This document shows, one piece after another, positions 1 to 7,686 of a stretch of 34,783 nucleotides of DNA (position 1 is the stretch's first letter; each line of letters begins with the position of its first letter). This stretch comes from Clostridia bacterium (GTDB taxonomy: Bacteria; Bacillota; Clostridia; Oscillospirales; CAG-272): NCBI GenBank assembly GCA_017547755.1, contig JAFYOX010000055.1:1-34783 (forward strand). Direction: 5' to 3'. The notes below the pieces were generated by a model. The model ran no database searches and was not told where the DNA came from. It was given only the letters and a program-made list of their open reading frames with translations. The translations under genes were made by a program, and so were the position numbers.

Positions 1-27
1 ATCTTTTTAAATTTTTTTAAACGGGGC

Positions 28-63
28 GCGGGTTAAAATTTTTTTCAAAATTTTTACCCCCGC
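28..63. repeat. Dispersed hairpin element, copy 0 (edge of window)
   Basis: A GC-clamped hairpin with arms GCGGG and CCCGC closes over A/T-rich inner arms (AAAATTTTT type). It is preceded by a T-rich and G-rich lead like the other copies of the family. It lies 19 nt beyond the stop codon of the radical SAM gene on the minus strand and may act as its 3' end. The left part of the element is cut off by the window edge or diverged. It is the most diverged copy, so membership is less certain. Confidence 0.5.
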
Positions 64-82
64 AAAATTATATATTTAAATC

Positions 83-682
83 TTACTCCCCGAGTTCACG
101 GATGGCAAATCCTGCGCCGATGCCGGCAGCGATCTGTGCACAGCGGTCGACGTCTTCGTCGGTAAGGGTACCGCGGACGACGGTCAGAACCACTTTCGGA
201 ACATATTTGGAGATCTCTCTGGCGAATTTGAGGACGCCGGTGAAGGTGTCTTCGCCGAATTTGGGACGGCAGAGCTTGTCATAGGTGTCGGAGTCGGCGG
301 CGTTGAGACTGATGGAGACACAGTCCACAAGACCGCGGAAGGCGGGCGCGGTGTCTTCCTTCATGATGAGGGAAGCGTGCCCGTTGGTGCAGACGCGGAT
401 AGGGGTATCGGAACGTTCCCGGATGGCTTTGCAGACCGAGAGCATATCGTAGAAGCGGCAGGTGGGTTCGCCGAGCCCGCAGAAAACGATTTCCTGAAAC
501 ATATTCAGATTGTGGGACAGAACGTCGTTGAGGATCTCCTCAAAGGTCGGTTCGCGTTCCAGTCGAAGATCGGCGTATGCGCCTGCGCCCGCAGCTTCAC
601 GAACGCAGAATTCACATCGGTTTGTACAGCGATTCGTCAGATTCACGTACAAATTGTTTCTTATAACATAAGTTATAACCAT
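83..682 (-). CDS. TatD-linked radical SAM protein
   Basis: This 199-residue protein is a short radical SAM enzyme. Cys19, Cys23 and Cys26 form the CxxxCxxC motif that binds the [4Fe-4S] cluster which cleaves S-adenosylmethionine. A glycine-rich GLGEPT motif near residue 70 is the SAM-contacting GGEP-like strand. The protein is short for the superfamily and lacks an extra C-terminal cluster domain. Its place directly after tatD matches the clostridial family of TatD-associated radical SAM proteins, whose substrate is unknown to me. The start is supported by GGAGG seven bases upstream of ATG. It is transcribed with tatD and metG, with about 100 bp containing a repeat copy between tatD and this gene. 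It is not an anaerobic sulfatase maturase, which would be about twice as long with more cysteines. Confidence 0.85.
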   Translation of the reverse strand: MVITYVIRNNLYVNLTNRCTNRCEFCVREAAGAGAYADLRLEREPTFEEILNDVLSHNLNMFQEIVFCGLGEPTCRFYDMLSVCKAIRERSDTPIRVCTNGHASLIMKEDTAPAFRGLVDCVSISLNAADSDTYDKLCRPKFGEDTFTGVLKFAREISKYVPKVVLTVVRGTLTDEDVDRCAQIAAGIGAGFAIRELGE

Positions 683-704
683 GATTCCTCCGGCTCTCGG
701 TCGG

Positions 705-776
705 GGCTGGGGAACGTACCCCTTCCAAAAACCTTTTCAAATTGATGAAATGATAGAGATTGTGCGGATTTGCAGT
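705..776 (-). repeat. Dispersed element, copy 6 (minus orientation, hairpin truncated)
   Basis: Read on the minus strand, this stretch carries the family's leading segment: an AAATCCGCACAA block, about 20 nt, then a GAAAAGGTTTTTGGAAGGGG block. The long hairpin is replaced by a short GGGG/CCCC palindrome at 709-722. It lies between the tatD stop and the start of the radical SAM gene. Its orientation is opposite to copies 0-4, so the family cannot be simply a one-way terminator. Confidence 0.55.
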
Positions 777-780
777 TGGA

Positions 781-1575
781 TTACAGAGTGATGCCGAACA
801 GACGGCAGGTGTTGGCGACGGTGATCGCCGCCATGTCTTCGGGTGTTTTTTCACGGATGGCCGCGACGGCTTCCAGCGTGTAGTGCATGTAGCCGGAGTA
901 GTTCATCTTGCCGCGGTACGGAACCGGCGGAAGATACGGGCTGTCCGTTTCCACAAGAATACGGTCTTCCGGAACGATTGCCGCCGCCTCCTTCACTTTT
1001 GCCGCGTTTTTGTAGGTCACGGGGCCGGAGAAGGAGATGTACCATCCCTTGTCGCTGAGCTGACGTGCCACTTCCGCACTGCCGCTGTAGCTGTGCATGA
1101 CGCCGGTCACGTCCGGATAGCGTGCGAGCAGATCGAGCGTGTCGCCCATCGCGTCGCGGGTGTGGATGATGACGGGGAGCTTCAGTTCCCGTGCAAGTTC
1201 CATCTGCGCGGCAAAATATGCCGCCTGACAGTCCTTGTCGATCTCGTCGTAGTGATAATCGAGACCGATCTCACCGACGGCAACGACCTTTTTCTGTGCC
1301 GCAAGGGTACGGATGGTGTCGACGGCTTCGTTCAGCCGGTCCATGCCGAGCCGCTGTGCGTCGGACGGATGAACACCGACCGCCGCCCATACATGGGAAA
1401 ACTGTTCTGCAAGACGTACGGAATTTGCGGAGCTGTCGAGGTTTGCACCCACGTTCAGCACGCCGCAGATTCCTTCGTTGTATACGGTTTCCAGCGCACC
1501 GCGCGTACCGCCTTCGAATTCCTCTTCGAAGCGTTCGTCATCGTAATGCGCATGTGAGTCGAATAATCGGAGCAT
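781..1575 (-). CDS. tatD: TatD family metal-dependent hydrolase
   Basis: A 264-residue TatD-type DNase/hydrolase with a TIM-barrel fold. Metal ligands are visible as H8-x-H10 (DSHAH) and the Glu in GEIGLDYHY. Further ligands are the His of IIHTRDA, the His of VMHSYSG and the Asp of VETDSPYL. The length equals the family norm. TatD proteins are cytoplasmic 3'-5' DNases or general phosphoesterases. The start ATG overlaps the metG stop as ATGA, so the two are translationally coupled. The longer open frame that continues upstream is antisense or out-of-frame metG sequence and is not part of the gene. The metG-tatD pair is conserved across Bacillota (metS-yabD in B. subtilis). Confidence 0.95.
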   Translation of the reverse strand: MLRLFDSHAHYDDERFEEEFEGGTRGALETVYNEGICGVLNVGANLDSSANSVRLAEQFSHVWAAVGVHPSDAQRLGMDRLNEAVDTIRTLAAQKKVVAVGEIGLDYHYDEIDKDCQAAYFAAQMELARELKLPVIIHTRDAMGDTLDLLARYPDVTGVMHSYSGSAEVARQLSDKGWYISFSGPVTYKNAAKVKEAAAIVPEDRILVETDSPYLPPVPYRGKMNYSGYMHYTLEAVAAIREKTPEDMAAITVANTCRLFGITL

Positions 1576-3530
1576 CAGTGTACGCGTTCTCCGTTCGGGG
1601 TTTCGGGATCGAGGAAGATGACGCGGACGGTTTCGTCGCCGGAAGCGAGGATCATGCCGTTGGATTCGATGCCGCAGAGGACTGCCGGCTTGAGGTTGGA
1701 GACGACAATGATCTTCTTGCCGATGAGCTGTTCGGGCGTGTAGAACTTGGCGATTCCGGAAACGACGGTACGTTCTTCCCAGCCGATGTCGATGGTCAGC
1801 TTGAGGAGCTTCTTCGCCTTCGGAACCTTTTCGCATGCCTTGATTTCCGCGGTACGGAGATCAACGTTCATGAAATCGTCGATGCCGATCTGGACAACGC
1901 CTTCCGGCTTTTCAACGGCAGGCTTGTTTGCCTTTGCAGCCGCTTCTTCCGCAGCCTTGCGTGCCGCTTCGATTTCTTCCATGAACTTCGCTTCGTCGAT
2001 TCTCTGGAAGAGGGGAGTTGCTTCACCGACGGTCTTGCCGGATTCGAGCGCACCGAAGGTCAGCGCGGATTCATAGCCGCGGATGTCGGTGCCGATGCTT
2101 GCGAAGATCTTGTCCGCGGTCGCGGGGATCAGGCACTGGAGCATGACATTGCCGATGCGGATGGTTTCGAGGAGGTTATAAATAACGGTCTGCAGACGCG
2201 GCAGAGTTTCTTCGGACTTTGCGAGCGTCCACGGAGCGGTTTCGTCGATGTACTTGTTCGCACGGCGGAGCATTGCGAAAACATCCGCGCAGGCGTCCGC
2301 GATGTGCAGAGCGTCCATGTGGTCGGAGAATGCCTTCACGGATTCGAGAGCCGCAGCCTTGAGTTCCGCGTCGGTTCCTTCTTCCGCACCCGGTGCCGGG
2401 ATCACGCCGTCGAAGTACTTCTTGGTCATCGCAACGGTACGGCTGACGAGGTTGCCGAGGTTGTTGGCAAGGTCGGTGTTGTAGCGGGTAATGATCGCTT
2501 CATAGGAGATCGGACCGTCGGATGCGTAAGGCATTTCCGCGAGTGCGTAGTAACGGACGCCGTCCACGCCGAACTTCTTGGCGAGATCGTCTGCGTAAAC
2601 CACGTTGCCGCGGGACTTGGACATCTTGTCCGCGCCGAAGTTGAACCACGGATGACCGAAGATCTTCTTCGGAAGCGGGATTTCAAGGGACATTAAGAAG
2701 ATCGGCCAGTAGATGGAGTGGAATCTTACGATGTCCTTACCGATCATGTGAACGTCTGCCGGCCAGTACTTTCTGAACTTTTCGGACTGTTCTTCAAAAG
2801 TCTTGTCGGGATCATAGCCGATCGCGGTGATGTAGTTGGTCAGCGCATCGAGCCATACGTAGGTAACGTGCTTGGGGTCGAAATCAACCGGGATACCCCA
2901 CTTGAAGCTGGTTCTGGAAACGCAGAGATCCTGAAGACCGGGTTTTAAGAAGTTGTTGACCATTTCCTTGCGGCGGGATTCGGGTTCGATGAATTCCGGA
3001 TGGTCTTCGATGTGCTGCATGAGACGATCCGCGTACTTGCTCATCTTGAAGAAGTATGCTTCTTCGGTGGTGAGCTGAACGTCGCGTCCGCAGTCGGGAC
3101 ACTTGCCGTCCTTGAGCTGGGTTTCGGTGAAGAAGGATTCACAGGGAGTGCAGTACCAGCCTTCGTAGTGACCCTTGTAGATGTCGCCCTTGTCATACAT
3201 CTTCTTGAAGATCTTCTGAACAGCCGCTTCGTGATAGTCGTCGGTGGTGCGGATGAAGTGGTCGTAGTCCGCGTTCATGAGATCCCAGATACCCTTGATC
3301 TCGCCTGCAACGCCGTCAACGTACTGCTTCGGGGTGATGCCTGCATCAAGCGCCTTGTTTTCGATCTTCTGACCGTGTTCGTCGGTACCGGTGCAGAAGA
3401 ATACGTCATAACCGCGCGCCTTCTTGTAGCGTGCAACGGCGTCGGTCGCAATGATTTCGTAGGTGTTGCCGATATGCGGCTTGGTGGACGCATAGGCAAT
3501 CGCCGTAGTGATATAATACTTTTCAGCCAT
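1575..3530 (-). CDS. metG: Methionine--tRNA ligase
   Basis: A 651-residue class I methionyl-tRNA synthetase that charges tRNA-Met with methionine in the cytoplasm. The HIGH-type motif is KPHIGN (residues 17-22) and the KMSKS loop is at 302-306. A zinc knuckle is formed by C127-x2-C130 and C144-x2-C147. The C-terminal 110 residues, from about 540, are a Trbp111-like tRNA-binding OB-fold domain, followed after a Lys/Glu/Ala-rich helical linker (about 510-540). This is the long dimeric bacterial form. The ATG is preceded by AGGAG. The stop overlaps the tatD start. It is the first gene of the metG-tatD-radical SAM unit, and a copy of the dispersed element lies just upstream. Confidence 0.97.
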   Translation of the reverse strand: MAEKYYITTAIAYASTKPHIGNTYEIIATDAVARYKKARGYDVFFCTGTDEHGQKIENKALDAGITPKQYVDGVAGEIKGIWDLMNADYDHFIRTTDDYHEAAVQKIFKKMYDKGDIYKGHYEGWYCTPCESFFTETQLKDGKCPDCGRDVQLTTEEAYFFKMSKYADRLMQHIEDHPEFIEPESRRKEMVNNFLKPGLQDLCVSRTSFKWGIPVDFDPKHVTYVWLDALTNYITAIGYDPDKTFEEQSEKFRKYWPADVHMIGKDIVRFHSIYWPIFLMSLEIPLPKKIFGHPWFNFGADKMSKSRGNVVYADDLAKKFGVDGVRYYALAEMPYASDGPISYEAIITRYNTDLANNLGNLVSRTVAMTKKYFDGVIPAPGAEEGTDAELKAAALESVKAFSDHMDALHIADACADVFAMLRRANKYIDETAPWTLAKSEETLPRLQTVIYNLLETIRIGNVMLQCLIPATADKIFASIGTDIRGYESALTFGALESGKTVGEATPLFQRIDEAKFMEEIEAARKAAEEAAAKANKPAVEKPEGVVQIGIDDFMNVDLRTAEIKACEKVPKAKKLLKLTIDIGWEERTVVSGIAKFYTPEQLIGKKIIVVSNLKPAVLCGIESNGMILASGDETVRVIFLDPETPNGERVH

Positions 3531-3570
3531 GATATACTCCTGAATGGGAAAACTTTATTTAAATGTACAG

Positions 3571-3661
3571 AAAGTCTGCACAGACTTTGTCATCTGTAAT
3601 CGTCTGAAGTTTTTTGGAAAGGGTTCGGGAAAACCTTTTTCGAAAAAAAAGGTTTTCCCGA
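3571..3661 (+). repeat. Dispersed bipartite hairpin element, copy 1
   Basis: Hairpin A is the perfect inverted repeat AAAGTCTG/CAGACTTT (3571-3588). About 35 nt later hairpin B (3625-3661) has arms TCGGGAAAACC and GGTTTTCCCGA over a T/A inner stem. Between them is the conserved AAGTTTTTTGGAAAGGG block. Hairpin B ends 13 nt from the nagA stop codon. Compared with copies 2, 3 and 5, the stem sequence differs but stays paired. Confidence 0.8.
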
Positions 3662-3674
3662 GAAACTCAATTTC

Positions 3675-4826
3675 TCAAACTCTTACGCCGCCGGCGTAGA
3701 CTGCCTTGCGGACGGGGGATTCCTTGTTTTCGATGAGGACGAAGTCTGCGCGGAGACCGTTTGCGATCTTACCGCAGAGATTGCCGATACCGAGCATTGC
3801 CGCCGGGTTGGAGGTCGCGCAGGGAACGGTTTCTTCAAGCGTCTTGCCGGTGAACTTCATGTAGTTGCAGACGGCGGTGAAGAGGTCGAGGGTGGAACCT
3901 GCGAGCGCACCTTCGGAGTTGACCGCACGGCCGTTCTGAACGTATACGGGAAGACCTGCGATTGCATATTCACCGTCTTCGCAGCCGGCAGCTTCCATGG
4001 AGTCGGTCACAAGGATGAGCTTGTCTGCGGGCTTCAGACGGGATGCCATCGCGATCATCATCGGATGGGAGTGTTCACCGTCCACGATGAATTCGGAATA
4101 CGCGGAGTCGGTCAGAAGGGAAGCAACCATGTTGCCCGGTTCACGGTGGTGGATCGGACGCATTGCGTTGTAGGTGTGGGTGAACGAGGTAACGCCCCAT
4201 GCAACGGCGTTCATGGATTCTTCGTAGGTCGCGTCGCTGTGTACCATGCCGCAGGTCGCACCGAAGGACTTCGCGGTCTTGATGAAGGTTTCGCCGCCTT
4301 CCATTTCGGGTGCGCAGGAAACGTGGATCGGAAGGGGAAGCATCTTGCCGATAAATTCGGTCAGTTCTTCCGCATCCAGCGGGCAGAGAAGTTCGGTCGC
4401 ATGAGCACCGCGGCGCTTCGGATTGAGATAACGGCCTTCGAGGTGCGTGCCGGCGATGGTTGCCGTACCGGGTTCGACCGTACGGTTCCTGCCGATCGCT
4501 TCCATGGATGCGAGAAGGCTTTCCTTGGTGTCGGAGGCGAGAGTTGCCATGAGCGTGGTGGTGCCGGAAGCGGCATAGGACTTGCGGAGTGCGCGTACGC
4601 CGTCTTCGTCGGCGTAGTTGAAGTCACCCTTGGTGCGTCCGTGGCTGTGAACGTCCACGAGACCGGGGATCATATAAAGACCGGTGCAGTCCACAACTTC
4701 CGCATCTGCGGGAACGGACTTGCAGTCGGCGTCAGCGATGATGCCGTTTTCACAGAGAACGTCGGCACGGACAAATTCACGAAGGTCGGTATTGTAAACA
4801 AAACCGTTCTTAAAAACAGTATACAT
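3675..4826 (-). CDS. nagA: N-acetylglucosamine-6-phosphate deacetylase
   Basis: A 383-residue amidohydrolase-fold enzyme that removes the acetyl group from GlcNAc-6-phosphate, feeding amino-sugar catabolism or cell-wall recycling. The metal and substrate motifs are HSHG (residues 60-63), the family signature HLEGRYLNPKRRGAH around 128-142, VHSDAT, THTYNAM and TDSMEAAG. Length is typical. The usual EGPF is EGRY and the usual DGIHVHP is DGEHSHP, which are unusual substitutions and might mean a related substrate. A promoter is visible about 60-90 bp upstream of the ATG. No nagB lies nearby. It is one of three carbohydrate genes that separate rsmI from metG. Confidence 0.9.
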   Translation of the reverse strand: MYTVFKNGFVYNTDLREFVRADVLCENGIIADADCKSVPADAEVVDCTGLYMIPGLVDVHSHGRTKGDFNYADEDGVRALRKSYAASGTTTLMATLASDTKESLLASMEAIGRNRTVEPGTATIAGTHLEGRYLNPKRRGAHATELLCPLDAEELTEFIGKMLPLPIHVSCAPEMEGGETFIKTAKSFGATCGMVHSDATYEESMNAVAWGVTSFTHTYNAMRPIHHREPGNMVASLLTDSAYSEFIVDGEHSHPMMIAMASRLKPADKLILVTDSMEAAGCEDGEYAIAGLPVYVQNGRAVNSEGALAGSTLDLFTAVCNYMKFTGKTLEETVPCATSNPAAMLGIGNLCGKIANGLRADFVLIENKESPVRKAVYAGGVRV

Positions 4827-4885
4827 TCTGGCTCCTCACTTTCTTATTCTATCTGAAATCGGATTGGATTCTTTTGCATTATATT

Positions 4886-4914
4886 ATTATATCAGAAAAC
4901 GCTCATTTTTACAA
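4886..4914 (-). promoter_or_regulatory. Promoter of nagA
   Basis: On the minus strand a TTGTAA -35 box and a perfect TATAAT -10 box are 17 bp apart. The predicted start lies about 50 nt upstream of the nagA ATG. Confidence 0.65.
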
Positions 4915-4984
4915 GACGTTTCAGCAAAAAAGCCGCCGCACCGCCCGCCGGACCATAAAAAAAGAACCGACAAAGCCCATACAG

Positions 4985-5078
4985 AGAAAAAATCTGCAAA
5001 AACTTTATCAATTCATCTGTTTAAAAGTTTTTGAAAAGGGGTTCGGGGAAAAACTTTTTGAAAAAAGTTTTTCCCCGA
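4985..5078 (+). repeat. Dispersed hairpin element, copy 2
   Basis: The leading segment AAATCTGCAAAAACTTTATC is followed by the AAAAGTTTTTGAAAAGGGG block. Hairpin B (5043-5078) then has arms TCGGGGAAAAAC and GTTTTTCCCCGA. The element ends 13 nt from the sulfatase stop. Hairpin A is largely lost in this copy. The whole 4827-5091 gap holds only this element and the nagA promoter. Confidence 0.8.
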
Positions 5079-5091
5079 GAAACATTATTTG

Positions 5092-6450
5092 TTAAATTCC
5101 CAGACCGCACTGCCATTCGACCCAGCCGGAGGTGAAGGGATCGCCGCGGCGCTTGAGTTCCGCGATGAGGAGCTTGCCCATTTCCTTCATGATTTCCTTG
5201 TACTGCGGGTCGGAGGCGAGGTTGTGGAGTTCGCCCGGATCGTTCACGATGTCGTAGAATTCGTCGATGTCCGTGAGGTTCCAGATGTACTTGTACTGCG
5301 CGTTGCGGATGCCGCGCTGGGTGAACAGACCGAACTGCTGACCGTTCGAGGTGAAGACGGCGTAATCCGGCGTTTCCGTGCCGTCGAGGTAATCCGAAAC
5401 GGGACGGCCGTGACGCTTGCTTTCCGCTTCCAGACCGGTGATCTTTTCCACGGTCGGCGCGATATCGAGCGTGTTGCAGTTGAACTTTTCAACCACGCCC
5501 GTGCCGAGCGTCGGGTGACGGACGATCATCGGAACGTGTACGACGTCATCGTACAGGATGTAGTGCTTGTCCATCATGCCGTGGCTGCCGCAGGTGTCGC
5601 CGTGGTCCGCCGTGAGGATGATGAGCGTGTTGTCGTATTCGCCGGTCGCCTTCAGAGCGTCGATCACCTGACCGATCGCGGCGTCCGTCTGGGAGATCAT
5701 GCCGAAGTAGCGTGCCACGGTCGGTGCAAAGTCTTCCCATGTCTTGCCTTCGAGATGCCAGTTTTCGATCTGCTTCTTCTGGATGTACGGCTTGTTTTCG
5801 AACGTGTCGCCGAAACCCGGCCACGGCGTCATGTCTTCCGCCTTGTACATCGTATCAAACGGTGCGGACGGACGGCAGGGCAGGTGCGGGTCGGTGATGT
5901 CCACCCACAGATGCCAAGGTTCTGCGGCATTGTTCGCCTTGATGAAGTCGGCGGCGGACTTGCAGATGCGGTAGGTCTTGGTGTCTTCGAACGCGATCGG
6001 GTTGGTTTCGCCGAACCAGCCGTTCGTGTAGTTGATCGCGCCGTACTTTTCGCCGATCTCACGGCTCCATGCACCGCCGTCGAAGATGGTTTCGTAGCCG
6101 AAGGCGTTTTCATTGCCGTACGGAGATGCGTCCCAGTGACCTGCGAAGCCGCACTTCCAGCCGTGGTCATGCAGTTCGGATACCCAGGTGGGGGTCGCGG
6201 GATTTGCGCCGTTGGTCTTCACGAAATTGTAGTTGAACAGCGCGCCGATGGAGTCGGGCTGTACGCCGGTGAGCATCGACTGACGGGACGGTGCGCAGAC
6301 GGGCAGGGGAGAATAGGCGTTCCTGAAGAACAGGCCGTCGGCGGCGAGTGCGTCCATGACGGGGGTCTTCACCGGGTAGATCCCCGAGAAGCCGACCGAG
6401 TCGTAACGGAGCTGGTCGCACACGATGAGGAGTACATTGGGTTTTGACAT
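5092..6450 (-). CDS. Sulfatase, Cys-type (formylglycine-dependent)
   Basis: A 452-residue alkaline-phosphatase-superfamily sulfatase. The active-site signature CAPSRQSMLTG begins at Cys52, the residue oxidised to formylglycine in anaerobes by a radical SAM maturase. The N-terminal metal site VCDQ (residues 10-13) and the downstream TADHGD metal motif are intact. There is no signal peptide, so it probably acts in the cytoplasm on imported sulfated sugars. The exact substrate cannot be read from sequence. The start at ATG (MSKPNVLL) is chosen because homologous sulfatases begin at this strand. The frame extends 29 codons further upstream but that stretch is not sulfatase-like. A weak GAGGT site lies upstream. 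No maturase gene is present in the window. Confidence 0.9.
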   Translation of the reverse strand: MSKPNVLLIVCDQLRYDSVGFSGIYPVKTPVMDALAADGLFFRNAYSPLPVCAPSRQSMLTGVQPDSIGALFNYNFVKTNGANPATPTWVSELHDHGWKCGFAGHWDASPYGNENAFGYETIFDGGAWSREIGEKYGAINYTNGWFGETNPIAFEDTKTYRICKSAADFIKANNAAEPWHLWVDITDPHLPCRPSAPFDTMYKAEDMTPWPGFGDTFENKPYIQKKQIENWHLEGKTWEDFAPTVARYFGMISQTDAAIGQVIDALKATGEYDNTLIILTADHGDTCGSHGMMDKHYILYDDVVHVPMIVRHPTLGTGVVEKFNCNTLDIAPTVEKITGLEAESKRHGRPVSDYLDGTETPDYAVFTSNGQQFGLFTQRGIRNAQYKYIWNLTDIDEFYDIVNDPGELHNLASDPQYKEIMKEMGKLLIAELKRRGDPFTSGWVEWQCGLGI

Positions 6451-6503
6451 GGCGGTACCTCGTTTTATTTTATAAAATATAGAATACCAGGTTGTTTGTG
6501 TTC

Positions 6504-6616
6504 TTTGTGCAGCTGAGATTTCTGCAAATCTGCACAAAACTTTGTTCTTATTTTTGTTTAAAAGTTTTTTGAAGAGGGGTTCGGGGAGGAACTTTTTGCA
6601 AAAAGTTCCTCCCCGA
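6504..6616 (+). repeat. Dispersed bipartite hairpin element, copy 3
   Basis: Hairpin A (6504-6538) pairs TTTGTGC with GCACAAA and AGATTT with AAATCT. The conserved AAAAGTTTTTTGAAGAGGGG block follows. Hairpin B (6581-6616) has arms TCGGGGAGGAAC and GTTCCTCCCCGA. The G/G and C/C changes relative to copy 2 are compensatory. It ends 12 nt from the stop of the isomerase gene and lies just upstream of the sulfatase start. Confidence 0.85.
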
Positions 6617-6628
6617 GACCAATATTAT

Positions 6629-7549
6629 TTAAGAATTTTCAAGAATATAGCGAGCAGCGGCCATACCGGATTCGCTGCCGATCTTGCCGTCTTCCATGCC
6701 TTCGAATTCAACGGAAACGTATCCGTCGTAGCCTGCGTCACGGATGAAGCCGAGAGATGCCCATACATCGAGGTCACCCTGTGCGAGGATGGAGCCGCGG
6801 AGCATGTATTCGCCGGAATTGGAGGAGAACCAGCAGCCGGAGTCGCAGCGGAACAGACCGCCGTTGCCGGTCAGACGGTCAGCGCGGCGGATGTAGAAGT
6901 CCTTGAGGTGGACCATCTTTGCGTACGGAGCGCACTTCTTGACAGCAACCTTGGTGTCTTCGTCCACGCAGGTGAAGTTACCGGTGTCGAGAAGGAGACC
7001 GAAGTTGTCGCGGTCAACCGCTTCGATGAGACGGATCACGCGGTCGGAACCGTTTACGAAGAAGCCGTGGTTTTCAACGAGGGTGGTGATGCCGTACTGA
7101 GCCGCATAGTCAGCGAGTTCGCGGCAGGTTTCCACAGCGATCGGGAATTCGCGTTCGAATGCGGTGGGAGTGTTGGATTCGAGCGGACGGCGGAAAGAGG
7201 AGATGTCGTGACGCATACGTTCGAGACCGAGCTTTGCGGCAACATCGATGTGTCTCTTCAGACGTTCTACTTCCGCACGGCGTGCGTCAACGTCCATCTT
7301 GAGAAGGTCGCCGAGAACCGCATAGTCGGAGAGGGGAAGGTCGATTTCCCTGGAAAGAGCCTTGATGTCCGCGATGAGGGATTCGTTGAATTCGCCGGTC
7401 GCGTCATCGTGCAGGGTGAAGCCGAAGGGAACGAGTTCGATGTGTTCCGCACCCTTTTCCTTTGCGAAGCGCATAACGTCCAGAATGGACATGATGCCGT
7501 CGCAGATGTAGTTGTTCATGCTGTAGCTGGTAAGACCGATTTTCATCAT
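6629..7549 (-). CDS. Sugar phosphate isomerase/epimerase family protein
   Basis: A 306-residue TIM-barrel protein of the AP endonuclease 2-like family (xylose isomerase-like). It starts with the characteristic MMKIGLTSYSMN strand. Divalent-metal site candidates are the Glu of HIELVPFG, the Glu of TLVENHG, the Asp-His region LLLDTGNF and MVHLKDF, and the terminal Glu of VSVEFEG. These order as in sugar isomerases and epimerases. The substrate is not predictable. Two consecutive ATG codons start the frame and the ribosome binding site is poor. The gene lies between two copies of the dispersed hairpin element. It belongs with the sulfatase and nagA to the carbohydrate block. Confidence 0.8.
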   Translation of the reverse strand: MMKIGLTSYSMNNYICDGIMSILDVMRFAKEKGAEHIELVPFGFTLHDDATGEFNESLIADIKALSREIDLPLSDYAVLGDLLKMDVDARRAEVERLKRHIDVAAKLGLERMRHDISSFRRPLESNTPTAFEREFPIAVETCRELADYAAQYGITTLVENHGFFVNGSDRVIRLIEAVDRDNFGLLLDTGNFTCVDEDTKVAVKKCAPYAKMVHLKDFYIRRADRLTGNGGLFRCDSGCWFSSNSGEYMLRGSILAQGDLDVWASLGFIRDAGYDGYVSVEFEGMEDGKIGSESGMAAARYILENS

Positions 7550-7564
7550 GGTAAACAGATTCTA

Positions 7565-7620
7565 TCGGCGGAAACCGGAGTTTCCGCCGAACCCCTTTCA
7601 AAAAAACTTTATACTGGATG
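7565..7620 (-). repeat. Dispersed hairpin element, copy 5 (minus orientation)
   Basis: Read on the minus strand, the block AAAGTTTTTTTGAAAGGGG is followed by hairpin B (7565-7590) with arms TCGGCGGAAAC and GTTTCCGCCGA and a CCGG-type inner turn. The stem differs from copies 1-4 yet is perfectly paired. It is 15 nt upstream of the isomerase start codon, so in this orientation it would sit in the mRNA leader or at the end of an rsmI transcript. Confidence 0.75.
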
Positions 7621-7686
7621 GATTTTTTATATAAATTGCAGCTTTGATGGTTCAGCTGGAATTTTCGGTTGATCACACGCGGCGGT

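Noticed and set aside
4874-5095. A 73-codon open frame between nagA and the sulfatase
   Set aside because: It is Lys/Arg-rich, runs through the nagA promoter and a repeat copy, and has no ribosome binding site.
7054-7245. Ser/Thr-rich short frames on the minus strand within the isomerase, sulfatase and other genes
   Set aside because: They are out-of-frame shadows of the coding strand with a typical low-complexity Ser/Pro/Arg composition.
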